Shown here in pieces: positions 18,345 to 26,534 of a stretch of 64,000 bases of DNA. Every line of letters begins with the position of its first letter. Position 1 is the first letter of the stretch. A program made the translations under genes and the position numbers. The DNA comes from Pseudopedobacter sp044361595 (GTDB lineage: Bacteria > Bacteroidota > Bacteroidia > Sphingobacteriales > Sphingobacteriaceae). Under the pieces are notes generated by a model. It worked only from the letters and a program-made list of their open reading frames with translations. It was not told the DNA's origin and made no database searches. The stretch is from the NCBI GenBank assembly GCA_044361595.1, contig JBIKIN010000019.1:10494-74493 (forward strand), written 5' to 3'.

Positions 18345-19517
18345 TTATTCAAAATACTCTTTCATTCTATCAAAGAAACTCTTTTCGTTTTTACCTGGAC
18401 TAGGTTTAAAGTTTTGAGATTCTTTTAGTTTTTCTAGCAATTCGCGTTCCTCGTTATTTAAAATTTTTGGTGTCCAAATATTAACCTGTATCAATTGGTC
18501 GCCTTTATGATAAGAATTAACTTCAGGTATTCCTTTGCCTTTTAGACGTAAAATTTTACCGCCTTGTGTTCCTGGGTCTAATTTTATCCTTGCTTTCCCA
18601 TCAATGGTAGGCACTTCTATACTTGCGCCTAAGGTAGCATCTACAAAACTTACGTGTAAATCGTAGATGATGTTGATACCTTCTCTTTTTAGAGTTTCGT
18701 GTGGAGTTTCTTCTACTAAAATAATTAAGTCGCCGGGTACGCCACCTCTAGGAGCAGCATTTCCTTTTCCACTCATACTCAGTTGCATGCCTTCACTTAC
18801 ACCTGCAGGAATATTAATGCTGATAGTTTCTTCGCCACGAGTTACACCATCGCCATGGCAAGTGCCGCATTTAGACGAAATGGTGGTTCCCTCGCCATTA
18901 CAAGTAGGGCAGGTGCTTGTAGTTTGCATTTGCCCCAAAATGGTATTGGTTACTCTGCGTACTGCGCCTTGTCCACCGCAGGTTTTACAAGTAGAAAAAG
19001 AATTTTTGTCTTTTGCACCTGTTCCATCACATGTATTACAAACTACCTGTTTATTTACTTTTATCTTTTTCTCTACTCCGTTTGCAATTTCTTCTAAAGT
19101 GAGTTTTACTTTAATACGTAGGTTAGTTCCTTTTTGTACTCTGCGGCCACCGCCACCACCACGTTGCTGACCACCGCCACCAAAGAAACTATCAAAAGGA
19201 CTGCCACCGCCACCACCAAAAATATCACCAAACTGGCTGAATATGTCGTCCATATTCATGCCGCCGCCACCGTATCCACCGCCAAAACCTCCTTGTGTTC
19301 CAGCATGACCAAATTGATCGTAGCGCTGTTTCTTTTCTGGATTACTTAAAACCTCATAAGCTTCGGCAGCTTCTTTAAATTTATCTTCTGCACCTTTATC
19401 ATCAGGGTTTTTGTCTGGATGATATTTGATAGCCATTTTACGATAAGCTTTCTTTATCTCATCGGCAGGGGCGTTTTTAGAAACTCCTAATATATCGTAA
19501 TAATCTCTTTTACTCAT
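18345..19517 (-). CDS. dnaJ: Chaperone protein DnaJ
   Basis: A 390-residue type I Hsp40. The J domain spans about 1-68 with HPD at 33-35, followed by a long Gly/Phe region rich in GGG runs (about 75-125). Four CxxCxGxG zinc-finger repeats follow (CNTCDGTG, CKTCGGQG, CPTCNGEG, CGTCHGDG; about 160-230), then the substrate-binding C-terminal domains. It delivers unfolded proteins to DnaK and stimulates its ATPase. grpE is about 100 nt upstream on the same strand, so the order is grpE-dnaJ without dnaK. The Gly/Phe region appears somewhat longer than in E. coli. Confidence 0.98.
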   Translation of the reverse strand: MSKRDYYDILGVSKNAPADEIKKAYRKMAIKYHPDKNPDDKGAEDKFKEAAEAYEVLSNPEKKQRYDQFGHAGTQGGFGGGYGGGGMNMDDIFSQFGDIFGGGGGSPFDSFFGGGGQQRGGGGGRRVQKGTNLRIKVKLTLEEIANGVEKKIKVNKQVVCNTCDGTGAKDKNSFSTCKTCGGQGAVRRVTNTILGQMQTTSTCPTCNGEGTTISSKCGTCHGDGVTRGEETISINIPAGVSEGMQLSMSGKGNAAPRGGVPGDLIILVEETPHETLKREGINIIYDLHVSFVDATLGASIEVPTIDGKARIKLDPGTQGGKILRLKGKGIPEVNSYHKGDQLIQVNIWTPKILNNEERELLEKLKESQNFKPSPGKNEKSFFDRMKEYFE

Positions 19518-19617
19518 TTATTTTTAATTTTGAATGTTTGATTTTGAGTGAAGGAATGTTTTTATTCTTAAACTCATTTATTCTCTCATTCAATCGTTAT
19601 ATCATTCAATCCTTGTT

Positions 19618-20214
19618 TTATGCGCCTACTACAACCTTTGCAAAACGGATAACTTTCTCGTTTAGTAAGTAACCTTTTTCAACTTCGTCTATTACTTTTC
19701 CTTTTAAGTCATCAGAAGGTGCTGGAATGCTAGTAATAGCTTCATGTATATCAGCGTCAAATACTTGACCTTTGGCATCCATAGCTTTAAGACCTTTTTG
19801 CTCTAGGGTATTTTTAAATTTATGGTGTACTAACTCAATGCCTTCTTTAATAGATTTCACCTCGGTAGCTGTTTCCATTGCTTTACCAGCTCTTTCAAAA
19901 TCATCAATAACACCTAATAAAGAAACAATTACATCCTTACCAGCAGTTTGTAGCAATTCTCTTCTTTCTAGAGCTGTTCTACGTTTAAAGTTGTCAAACT
20001 CGGCATAAAGTCTAATGTATTTATCGTTTAAAGTAGCAACCTCGGCTTTTAATTTATCAACCTCACTTAATTCTTCCTTGGGTTCTGGTGTGGTATTATG
20101 ATTTTCAGTTTCGTTTACTTGCGCTGCGTCTTCTTTAATTTCCTCTTGCTCGTTAATATTATCTGCCATTTTGTGTTGTTGTTCTTTATCTAAAACTTTT
20201 TTTCTCTTAAACAT
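19618..20214 (-). CDS. grpE: Nucleotide exchange factor GrpE
   Basis: GrpE releases ADP from DnaK. The protein has an acidic, disordered N-terminus, a long coiled coil with the FDNFKRRTALERRELLQ core, and the C-terminal beta domain ending in GYLLNEKVIRFAKVVVG. Three in-frame ATGs are possible: 20259, 20214 (MFKRKKVL) and 20169 (MADNINEQ). 20214 is chosen as a compromise because the upstream 15 residues look unlike any GrpE; 20169 is almost as likely. It is co-oriented with dnaJ, which begins 101 nt downstream. Confidence 0.93.
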   Translation of the reverse strand: MFKRKKVLDKEQQHKMADNINEQEEIKEDAAQVNETENHNTTPEPKEELSEVDKLKAEVATLNDKYIRLYAEFDNFKRRTALERRELLQTAGKDVIVSLLGVIDDFERAGKAMETATEVKSIKEGIELVHHKFKNTLEQKGLKAMDAKGQVFDADIHEAITSIPAPSDDLKGKVIDEVEKGYLLNEKVIRFAKVVVGA

Positions 20215-20264
20215 TATTTCATATTTATGATATAGTTTAATTCCCAAACATGTTGCCATTTAAT

Positions 20265-20315
20265 AAAAACAGTCAACCTGTCAGTTTTATATGAGTAAAA
20301 CCTACAAATTGACTG
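20265..20315 (-). terminator. Hairpin terminator after ftsE-like gene
   Basis: The outer stem CAGTCAA (20270-20276) pairs with TTGACTG (20309-20315), and an inner stem GTTTTA/TAAAAC caps a 6-nt loop. On the reverse strand it is followed by a T-rich run. It separates the FtsE-like gene from grpE. Confidence 0.6.
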
Positions 20316-20331
20316 CCTCAATAAAATTTTA

Positions 20332-21012
20332 TTAAACTGTTGCGTCTTCTATTACTTTTCCGTTTTCGCATTTAATAATACGTGAAGGGAAGGTTCTAAT
20401 GATATGATAATCATGTGTAGCCATTAATACTGCGGTACCAGATTGACTAATTTGACGTAACAAAATCATGATTTCTTCTGATGTCTCGGGGTCTAAATTA
20501 CCTGTTGGTTCATCTGCTAAAATCAATTCGGGGTCGTTTAATAGTGCTCTTGCAACTACCACACGTTGTTGTTCGCCACCAGAAATTTCGTGTGGCATTT
20601 TTTTCATTTTGCTACGTAAACCTACTTTTTCTAAAACGTCTTTGATACGTTCATCAATTAAAATTTTATCTGTCCAGCCGGTAGCTTTTAATACAAACTG
20701 TAAGTTTTGCTCAATGCTTCTATCTGTTAATAACTGAAAATCTTGAAAAACTATACCTAGTTTACGTCTCATAAAAGGCACTTCGTTTTCTTTCAAATCT
20801 TTTAGTTCAAAACCTACAGCATGTCCATCTCCGTTTTGTATGTTTAAATCGCCATAAATAATTTTTAATAAACTACTTTTTCCCGATCCCGTTTGACCAA
20901 TTAAGTAAACAAACTCGCCTTTGTCTACATGTAAATTTACGCTAGATAATACTAAATGCTTTTGCTGAAAAATATCAACATTATTTAACTTTATTACCGA
21001 GTTTCCTACCAT
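20332..21012 (-). CDS. ftsE: FtsE-like ABC transporter ATP-binding protein
   Basis: A 226-residue ABC ATPase. Walker A is GQTGSGKS (39-46), the signature is ISGGEQQR (near 144), Walker B is LILADEP (near 163) and the switch is MATHDYH (near 197). Overall it is closest to FtsE, which with FtsX controls peptidoglycan hydrolases at the division site; a LolD-type export role is the main alternative. No ftsX lies next to it. Its ATG overlaps the stop of the 67-residue upstream gene by 1 nt (TAATG), so the two are probably translated together. Confidence 0.85.
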   Translation of the reverse strand: MVGNSVIKLNNVDIFQQKHLVLSSVNLHVDKGEFVYLIGQTGSGKSSLLKIIYGDLNIQNGDGHAVGFELKDLKENEVPFMRRKLGIVFQDFQLLTDRSIEQNLQFVLKATGWTDKILIDERIKDVLEKVGLRSKMKKMPHEISGGEQQRVVVARALLNDPELILADEPTGNLDPETSEEIMILLRQISQSGTAVLMATHDYHIIRTFPSRIIKCENGKVIEDATV

Positions 21013-21215
21013 TAAATTTCTAATTTTAAAATTTGTCCAAAAGGTAAATCCTTTACTATGTTCATTATGTATTCTGCTTTTTCCCCAAGTCCTATCTTTT
21101 CTAAAGATTTTTCTGGTCTATCTACCCTAAAGTATGCTAATAGCGTAAACTTATCGTCTCTAAGCTGCACATAATCCGGAATTTTAGCTACACCTTTAAC
21201 TTTTATTATGTACAT
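21012..21215 (-). CDS. Small conserved-looking protein of unknown function coupled to ftsE
   Basis: A 67-residue protein without signal peptide or membrane segment. The composition is ordinary for a folded alpha/beta domain (MYIIKVKGVAK... GQILKLEI). Small proteins of this type in Bacteroidota have, I believe, sometimes been labelled fructose-6-phosphate aldolase; nothing in the sequence supports that enzyme, which is about 220 residues long. Its TAA overlaps the ftsE ATG, which supports it being a real gene. Confidence 0.75.
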   Translation of the reverse strand: MYIIKVKGVAKIPDYVQLRDDKFTLLAYFRVDRPEKSLEKIGLGEKAEYIMNIVKDLPFGQILKLEI

Positions 21216-21271
21216 TTTAAATAAACTATTTATTAGCGTAAAGGTAAAATTTTATGTGCTTTAATTTTAAT

Positions 21272-22294
21272 TTAAATGTTTTTTAAAAAATCTAAGGTAT
21301 TTACTCCATCGGCATAATCCCATAATTTAGGGTTTTGGCTTTCGCCGAAGGATACTTGAGGCATTTTTAAATTAGTTTGAACATTGGTTACTACCACTTG
21401 TATATCTTCTGCTTTTGCATTTAGCTTCTCGGTAGCATTTTGTAAGTTATCGTACTCTTCATAAAATAATACAGCTAAAGGCGATGTTAGATTTTCGTCT
21501 GGTTTAACTAATAAAAAGCCATTGTCTAAATGTTCGTTTCTATTTACTAGATATATAGATTTATTATAATCGTAATTATTTTGGTATTTGTGATGATTTA
21601 GGATTTTAGAATATTCTTCTATAGATTCAAAAAAATGATTAAAAATGTAATTTTTAGGTACATAAAGTTTAGAGATATTTCTGCAGCCTAAACCATAATA
21701 ATTAAAAATATCTTCCCCTAATTGTTTTAAATCTTCGGTACTTTCCTCGCCGTTTAATAAAGCTATACTATTTCTGTTTTTACGAATGATGTTCGGCACT
21801 TTAGAAAAATAATAATCAAAATATCTTGAAGAATTATTACTCCCTGTGGCTATTACAGCATCAAAGTCTATCAGTCTATCAATAAATTTTATTTGCTTAC
21901 TAAATTGAGGTTCTATTTTAATTAAATGATTTAAAACTGCGGGTATTAATAAACTATCTTGTGATGATAGCTTTATTAGGGCAATATTACCTGATGCTAA
22001 AACGGTTAAAATATCATGAAAGCCTACCAAAGGTATGTTTCCAGCTAAAATTAAACCTATTTTTTTTGGATTTTTATTCTCTTCATTTAAATCACTTAAC
22101 CATAATTCAATGTCTTTTTTATTAAGCATATTGGCATTAGCCCTTATAGCTCTGTTTACTTCGAACTCGTTAAACCAAGCATTGTGGTTATTTGCATCTT
22201 TAATTAGATGTTTAAAATCTTCATCAGGATTACTTAGAAATTCGCCTAACTTAAAAAATGCTTCTACAATCTTTTCTTTAATTTTTTTTGACAT
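21272..22294 (-). CDS. Acyl-CoA reductase (LuxC-like)
   Basis: A 340-residue protein resembling the LuxC acyl-CoA reductase family, an aldehyde-dehydrogenase relative. GLILAGNIPLVGFHD (about 81-95) resembles the nucleotide-binding start, and YGLGCRNISKLYVPK (about 200-214) contains the likely catalytic cysteine. Such enzymes reduce fatty acyl-CoA to aldehyde with NADPH. The gene is divergent from a ferredoxin gene, a pairing I recall from other Bacteroidota; whether the ferredoxin donates electrons is unproven. It is shorter than Vibrio LuxC (about 480 residues). Confidence 0.82.
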   Translation of the reverse strand: MSKKIKEKIVEAFFKLGEFLSNPDEDFKHLIKDANNHNAWFNEFEVNRAIRANANMLNKKDIELWLSDLNEENKNPKKIGLILAGNIPLVGFHDILTVLASGNIALIKLSSQDSLLIPAVLNHLIKIEPQFSKQIKFIDRLIDFDAVIATGSNNSSRYFDYYFSKVPNIIRKNRNSIALLNGEESTEDLKQLGEDIFNYYGLGCRNISKLYVPKNYIFNHFFESIEEYSKILNHHKYQNNYDYNKSIYLVNRNEHLDNGFLLVKPDENLTSPLAVLFYEEYDNLQNATEKLNAKAEDIQVVVTNVQTNLKMPQVSFGESQNPKLWDYADGVNTLDFLKNI

Positions 22295-22323
22295 TCACAC
22301 AAATTGAAATGGTTTAATTCTGC

Positions 22324-22331
22324 TATATTTG
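22324..22331 (+). promoter_or_regulatory. TAnnTTTG box for ferredoxin gene
   Basis: TATATTTG about 53 nt before the ATG at 22385, with the same TATATTTGCAGCTTA context as at alaS. Here the leader would be ordinary in length. A weak -33-like ATTG is at 22303-22306. Confidence 0.5.
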
Positions 22332-22384
22332 CAGCTTAATTTCGAAAAACAAAAATACGTTTAAGACGTTACAATAGATAAAAT

Positions 22385-22738
22385 ATGGCAATTAAAATTA
22401 CAGACGAGTGCATTAACTGTGGAGCATGTGAGCCGGAATGTCCTAATAATGCAATATATGATGCTGGTCAGCCTTGGAAATTTTCTGAAGGCACCAATTT
22501 AAAAGGCTTAATAGATTTTGGTGGCGGAGAGACTTTAAATGCTGATGAAGCGCAGAGCGCTGTTTCTGACGAGGTTTATTATATAGTTTCTGATAAATGT
22601 ACAGAGTGTAAAGGTTTTCACGACGAGCCACAATGTGCGGCTGTATGTCCTGTAGATTGCTGTGTAGATGATGAAGATATAAGAGAGACAGAAGAAGAAT
22701 TATTAGCTAAAAAAGCTTGGTTACATCAAGAAGATTAA
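22385..22738 (+). CDS. 4Fe-4S dicluster ferredoxin
   Basis: A 117-residue protein with two iron-sulfur motifs: CINCGACEPEC with the fourth cysteine in ECP (C10, C13, C16, C20), and a second set beginning CTECKG and ending AAVCPVDCC near residues 79-101. An acidic insert of about 45 residues separates them. It carries low-potential electrons in the cytoplasm. It is divergent from the acyl-CoA reductase gene and followed by a strong hairpin, so it is monocistronic. Confidence 0.95.
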   Translation: MAIKITDECINCGACEPECPNNAIYDAGQPWKFSEGTNLKGLIDFGGGETLNADEAQSAVSDEVYYIVSDKCTECKGFHDEPQCAAVCPVDCCVDDEDIRETEEELLAKKAWLHQED

Positions 22739-22756
22739 TTTCTGATTTATAGAAAC

Positions 22757-22787
22757 AAAAAGCATCTATTTTTATAGATGCTTTTTT
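22757..22787. terminator. Bidirectional hairpin terminator
   Basis: A 12-bp stem (AAAAAGCATCTA at 22757-22768, complement at 22775-22786) with a 6-nt loop, A-rich before and T-rich after. It can serve both the ferredoxin gene and the convergent sugar transferase operon. Confidence 0.8.
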
Positions 22788-22804
22788 TATGCCATTTTTT
22801 TTAA

Positions 22805-23887
22805 TTAGACCTTCTCTTTTTGCACTAAAGCAGGTATAGTTTTGAGGATAATTTTAATATCTAACCAAAGCGAATAATTTTTAGCGTAAAAGTTATCTAA
22901 CTGTTTACGCTCTTTTTCAGACATATCTTTTTTCCCTCTTTTACTAATTTGCCACAAACCCGTTAATCCTGCTGGGCCTAAAAATCGCATTGACCATTCG
23001 TTAGTGGTTAATTGTTCAGCTTCGTAAAGTGGTAAAGGGCGGTTTCCTACTAAAGACATATCTCCTTTAATTACATTGATAAGTTGCGGCAATTCATCAA
23101 TACTGCTGTTTCTTAAAAAAGCACCAAGTTTAGTTATTCTTGGGTCGTTTTCAAATTTAAAGAAAGAAGACCCTTCGTATTGGTTTTTGTGCTTAAGACT
23201 TGCCAATTCAGCGTCGGCACCTGTACGCATAGATCTAAATTTATAAAAATCAAATATTTTATATCCTGTACCTACTCTTTTACTAAGATAAAATATAGGA
23301 CCAGGCGAATCTAACTTGATTAAAATAGCTACAATAATAAAAAGTGGTAATAAAAATATTAGAGCCATAAAAGATAAAATTAAATCTAAAACTCTTTTTG
23401 TAACCGGAATATGATATGGTACTTGTGGTACTTGCGAAAGTTGTGAAACCTGCAATCTTAACGTTTTATAAAAATTTAAAAATTTAACACGTTCTTTTAA
23501 ATCTTTAAATGGAATGGGATTACTATAACAATCGCTTACTCCTAACTTCATAGCTTTAATTGTTAAAAGCTTATTTGGGTGGTTAAGTAAAAAAATAGTG
23601 GTAAAACTTTTTGTAAAAAAGTTGTTTTTCAACGATTTAATATAGTCTTCCGCTTCTTGAAAGTTTTCAATTTCTACTTCAATAATTATTACAGAGCCAT
23701 GATCTGAAGTGGATAATATATTTGAAAAATGCTTTAAATCATCAATACTTTCTGCTTTTTTTAAAAAAAACTCAGGACTTGTGAAAGTATCTTCTAAACC
23801 TTGCTCAAATAATTTGGCAAAATATACAATATTAACGGTGGTAGCTGAAGTTGGGTTGTTTTCTACGTTAATATTTGGAAATTGCAT
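22805..23887 (-). CDS. Bacterial sugar transferase with N-terminal pseudo-receiver domain
   Basis: A 360-residue two-part protein. Residues about 15-140 have receiver (REC) fold hallmarks, but the phosphoacceptor position reads IIIEVEIE (Glu near 70 instead of Asp) and the conserved Lys near 123 is Asn (SNPIPF), so it is probably not phosphorylated. Residues about 160-360 form a polyprenyl-phosphate sugar-1-phosphate transferase (KRVLDLILS membrane hairpin, SPGPIFY, FYKFRSMRTGAD, IDELPQLINVIKGDMSLVGNRP), which starts exopolysaccharide or O-antigen repeat assembly at the inner membrane. It follows the response regulator gene after 3 nt. No other polysaccharide genes are nearby. Confidence 0.88.
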   Translation of the reverse strand: MQFPNINVENNPTSATTVNIVYFAKLFEQGLEDTFTSPEFFLKKAESIDDLKHFSNILSTSDHGSVIIIEVEIENFQEAEDYIKSLKNNFFTKSFTTIFLLNHPNKLLTIKAMKLGVSDCYSNPIPFKDLKERVKFLNFYKTLRLQVSQLSQVPQVPYHIPVTKRVLDLILSFMALIFLLPLFIIVAILIKLDSPGPIFYLSKRVGTGYKIFDFYKFRSMRTGADAELASLKHKNQYEGSSFFKFENDPRITKLGAFLRNSSIDELPQLINVIKGDMSLVGNRPLPLYEAEQLTTNEWSMRFLGPAGLTGLWQISKRGKKDMSEKERKQLDNFYAKNYSLWLDIKIILKTIPALVQKEKV

Positions 23888-23890
23888 CCG

Positions 23891-24286
23891 CTAATTTAGT
23901 ATTATTTTTATTTTATCTTTTAAAACAGATGGATTAAATGGTTTTGCCATTAAGGCTTCTATTTGATATGGTATTTTTGTTTTAATATTTTCTAAAGATT
24001 CAGAACCTGAAAGCACAATAACAGGAACATTTCTAAAATAACCACTTACTTTTAGTGATCTCACAAATTCGGCACCATCAAAATAAGGCATTTCCATATC
24101 TGAGATAATTAAATCAGGCATGTTGCCATTATCTAACCAAGTTAAAGCGTCAAATCCATTATTTTTTATTACCAATTCGTAATCTTTTTTTAGGATAAAT
24201 TCAAGAAGCTTAAGAATTGCAATCTCATCATCTACTAATAGAATTGTCTTTTTTGGATGTATTGTATTTGTTTCTAACGTTTTCAT
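23891..24286 (-). CDS. Single-domain response regulator
   Basis: A 131-residue stand-alone receiver domain. The acidic pair D19-D20 (LVDDE), phosphoacceptor D63 (ISDMEMP), a Ser/Thr (VLSGSE) and Lys (AKPF) are all present, so it should be phosphorylated. There is no output domain. The sugar transferase with a degenerate receiver follows in the same operon, suggesting this protein controls it or a partner; no histidine kinase is nearby. Two tandem 10-bp repeats lie just upstream of its start. Confidence 0.92.
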   Translation of the reverse strand: MKTLETNTIHPKKTILLVDDEIAILKLLEFILKKDYELVIKNNGFDALTWLDNGNMPDLIISDMEMPYFDGAEFVRSLKVSGYFRNVPVIVLSGSESLENIKTKIPYQIEALMAKPFNPSVLKDKIKIILN

Positions 24287-24671
24287 AATTCTGTGCCTTT
24301 ATTGTATGCATTCGGTATACATTCCATAAGGCATAAAAGATGCCGATTATTTCAAATAGTTTAATTAAACGTTATTTTTTGTTCTTTTGAATGTAATATC
24401 AAAACACTTATTAATCACCTCACCAATATATAATTTATTTTTTTAATTCTTTGTTCTAATTAAAAATAATTATAATATTGATTATTAGTTAGTTATGAAA
24501 TATGTTTTAATTGTCTTAATCTTTTGTTTAAGAATATTTAATACTATACACTATTAAATAAAATTTAAAACTCTTTAACTCAAATTAAAATTTCAAAATA
24601 AGTTAAATTTACATTTGGGGAAAATATTACTTTTTTGGGGAAAATATTGCACTAAAAGCTCTTTTTGATGC
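24287..24671. other. AT-rich intergenic region with two sets of direct repeats
   Basis: No gene is visible. GTATGCATTC (24304-24313) and GTATACATTC (24315-24324) form a tandem pair at 11-bp spacing. TTTGGGGAAAATATT occurs twice (24614-24628 and 24634-24648) at 20-bp spacing. GGCAT/ATGCC at 24330-24344 can form a small hairpin. Spacings of about one and two helical turns suggest protein binding sites controlling the response regulator operon. Confidence 0.45.
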
Positions 24672-24705
24672 AAAAAAAATCCTGTTAATATGGTTAACAG
24701 GATTT
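24672..24705 (-). terminator. Hairpin terminator after yidC
   Basis: A perfect 12-bp stem (24677-24688 with 24694-24705) and a 5-nt loop. On the reverse strand it runs into a T tract, 17 nt after the yidC stop. Confidence 0.85.
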
Positions 24706-24721
24706 AAAAAATTAATCTTTA

Positions 24722-26503
24722 TTATTTCTTCTTTTGTTGATTTAATTGTTGCTGACGCATCATTTCTTCCATCTTTCTTTGAAAAGAGTTTTTCTTTTTC
24801 TCTGACTCAGGTTTTTTCTTGTTTTCTTGGATTTGAGCATGAATTTTATCATCATCAACAAATTTTCTAATAAAATATTGCTGAGTAAATGTTAAAATGT
24901 TAGCACAGAAATAATAGTAATTTAAACCTGCTGGATAGCTATTTAAAACTCCAAAAAAGATAATAGGGGTTATATATCCAATATATTTCATCTGACCTTG
25001 AACGCCAGATACTTGGTTGTTAAAATAAGTGTAAACTAATGTAGAAATGGTCATTAATAAACACATTAAACTTATATGATTCCATCCTAATAAAGGAATA
25101 GGGGCAAAAGTAATCAGTTCATCATAGGTTGATAAATCTTTCATCCATAAGAAACTCTCATGTCTTAATTCAAAAAGATTAGGAAAAAAGTAGAAGAATG
25201 CTAAAATAAATGGCATTTGAAAAACTAAAGGTAAACAACCACCTAAAGGATTTACGCCCGCTTTTTTGTATAGTTTTAAATATTCTTGTTGTACTAAAGC
25301 CTGATTTCCTTCGCCTACTTTCTTTTTAATTTCATCCATTTCTGGCTTTAAAACCCTCATTTTAGCCATTGAAAGGTAAGACTTATAGGTAAATGGGAAT
25401 AAAACAGATTTTAAAATAACAGTAAGTAATAAAATAATTAAACCGTAACCTAAGTTTAAGCTTTCGAAAAAGTTAAAAATAGGTAATACTAAAAATCTAT
25501 TTATCCATTTTAAAGGTCCCCAGCCCATTTTAACTTGTTGTTCTAAGTTAAAGCCTTGATCTTTTAATTGGCTAAACTTATTAGAACCAAAATAAAAGAT
25601 TAAGTTATAGCTGTTATTTTGACTTGGGTTAAATGGTAAACTAAGCTTAGCAGCATAGGCTTTTACAGCAGAGCTATCAGCTAGTGTAGTCACTTTAACA
25701 TCCGCTTTAGTAAAAGCATCTTGGTTTATTAATGCGCTAGAGAAAAAATGTTCTTTAAAGGAAATCCATTTTGTTTTTTTCTCTTCTAATAATTTTTGGT
25801 CGTCTTCAGACTCGCTTAAATAATCTACCTCTTCCTCAACATCTTGAAAATATGTAGTAGAATACATTCTTTCGTTTTTGATGTCTTTTTCTTGTTGTAA
25901 TAATTTTGTATTCCAATTTAAAATAGCACTATTACTATTATTTAAGCTTTGAAAACCTACAACTTCTGCTTTAAATGCAACCTTATTACTTCCATTAGGT
26001 AAACTGTAGATGTAAGAAAGTTTAGAACCATTTGACTGGTTTAAAACCATGGTGATACTACTATCAGTTTGGCTTTCTTTTGTAAAAAAACTATTGGAGG
26101 TATTGGCTATATAATTACCTTCTTTAAAATCAAAACCAAACTCAGTATCATTATTATTGAAAAGAATAACTGGTTTTCCAAAGTATGTTTTTTCGCCAAT
26201 AATCTCAACACTAGCTATTTTACCGCCTTTATTAGAAATAGATAATTTAAGTTTATCATTTTGTAAAGTGGTTATTTCTTCAGTTACTGCAACGCTATCG
26301 GTTGTGGTTGCAATTAATTTGGTAGTATCCGCATTTACTGCTTTTTGTGCTTTAGTGCTATTACCTTTAATTTTAGCAATAGAATCTTGAGTAATTCTAG
26401 CCTTTTCTTTTTTGATGTCTTCTTCTGATGGTTTTAGTAAGAATGTTGATCCTACTAAAATGATTAAAATCAGGAACAAACCTGTAAACGTGTTTCTATC
26501 CAT
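24722..26503 (-). CDS. yidC: Membrane protein insertase YidC
   Basis: A 593-residue Gram-negative-type YidC. It has an N-terminal membrane anchor, a long periplasmic beta domain (about 60-345) and a C-terminal five-helix insertase core beginning NLGYGLIILLLTVILKSVLFP, with AGVNPLGGCLPLVFQMPFILAFF and YYYFCANILTFTQQYFIRK. The tail is basic and Lys/Gln-rich, as expected for ribosome contact. It inserts and folds inner-membrane proteins alone or with SecYEG. pyrG is 31 nt upstream on the same strand, so they may share a transcript. Confidence 0.97.
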   Translation of the reverse strand: MDRNTFTGLFLILIILVGSTFLLKPSEEDIKKEKARITQDSIAKIKGNSTKAQKAVNADTTKLIATTTDSVAVTEEITTLQNDKLKLSISNKGGKIASVEIIGEKTYFGKPVILFNNNDTEFGFDFKEGNYIANTSNSFFTKESQTDSSITMVLNQSNGSKLSYIYSLPNGSNKVAFKAEVVGFQSLNNSNSAILNWNTKLLQQEKDIKNERMYSTTYFQDVEEEVDYLSESEDDQKLLEEKKTKWISFKEHFFSSALINQDAFTKADVKVTTLADSSAVKAYAAKLSLPFNPSQNNSYNLIFYFGSNKFSQLKDQGFNLEQQVKMGWGPLKWINRFLVLPIFNFFESLNLGYGLIILLLTVILKSVLFPFTYKSYLSMAKMRVLKPEMDEIKKKVGEGNQALVQQEYLKLYKKAGVNPLGGCLPLVFQMPFILAFFYFFPNLFELRHESFLWMKDLSTYDELITFAPIPLLGWNHISLMCLLMTISTLVYTYFNNQVSGVQGQMKYIGYITPIIFFGVLNSYPAGLNYYYFCANILTFTQQYFIRKFVDDDKIHAQIQENKKKPESEKKKNSFQRKMEEMMRQQQLNQQKKK

Positions 26504-26534
26504 TTCTTTTTGTATAATGCTTCTCTATCTAATT

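Noticed and set aside
18667..19170. Long forward-strand open frame opposite dnaJ
   Set aside because: It is an antisense shadow caused by the Gly/Cys-rich codons of dnaJ; the predicted protein has no recognisable domain and the dnaJ frame is unambiguous.
24636..24650. TGGGGA-N5-TTGC on the forward strand resembles a sigma-54 promoter
   Set aside because: It would drive transcription antisense into yidC with no gene ahead, and the box is part of a direct repeat whose other copy lacks the TTGC end.
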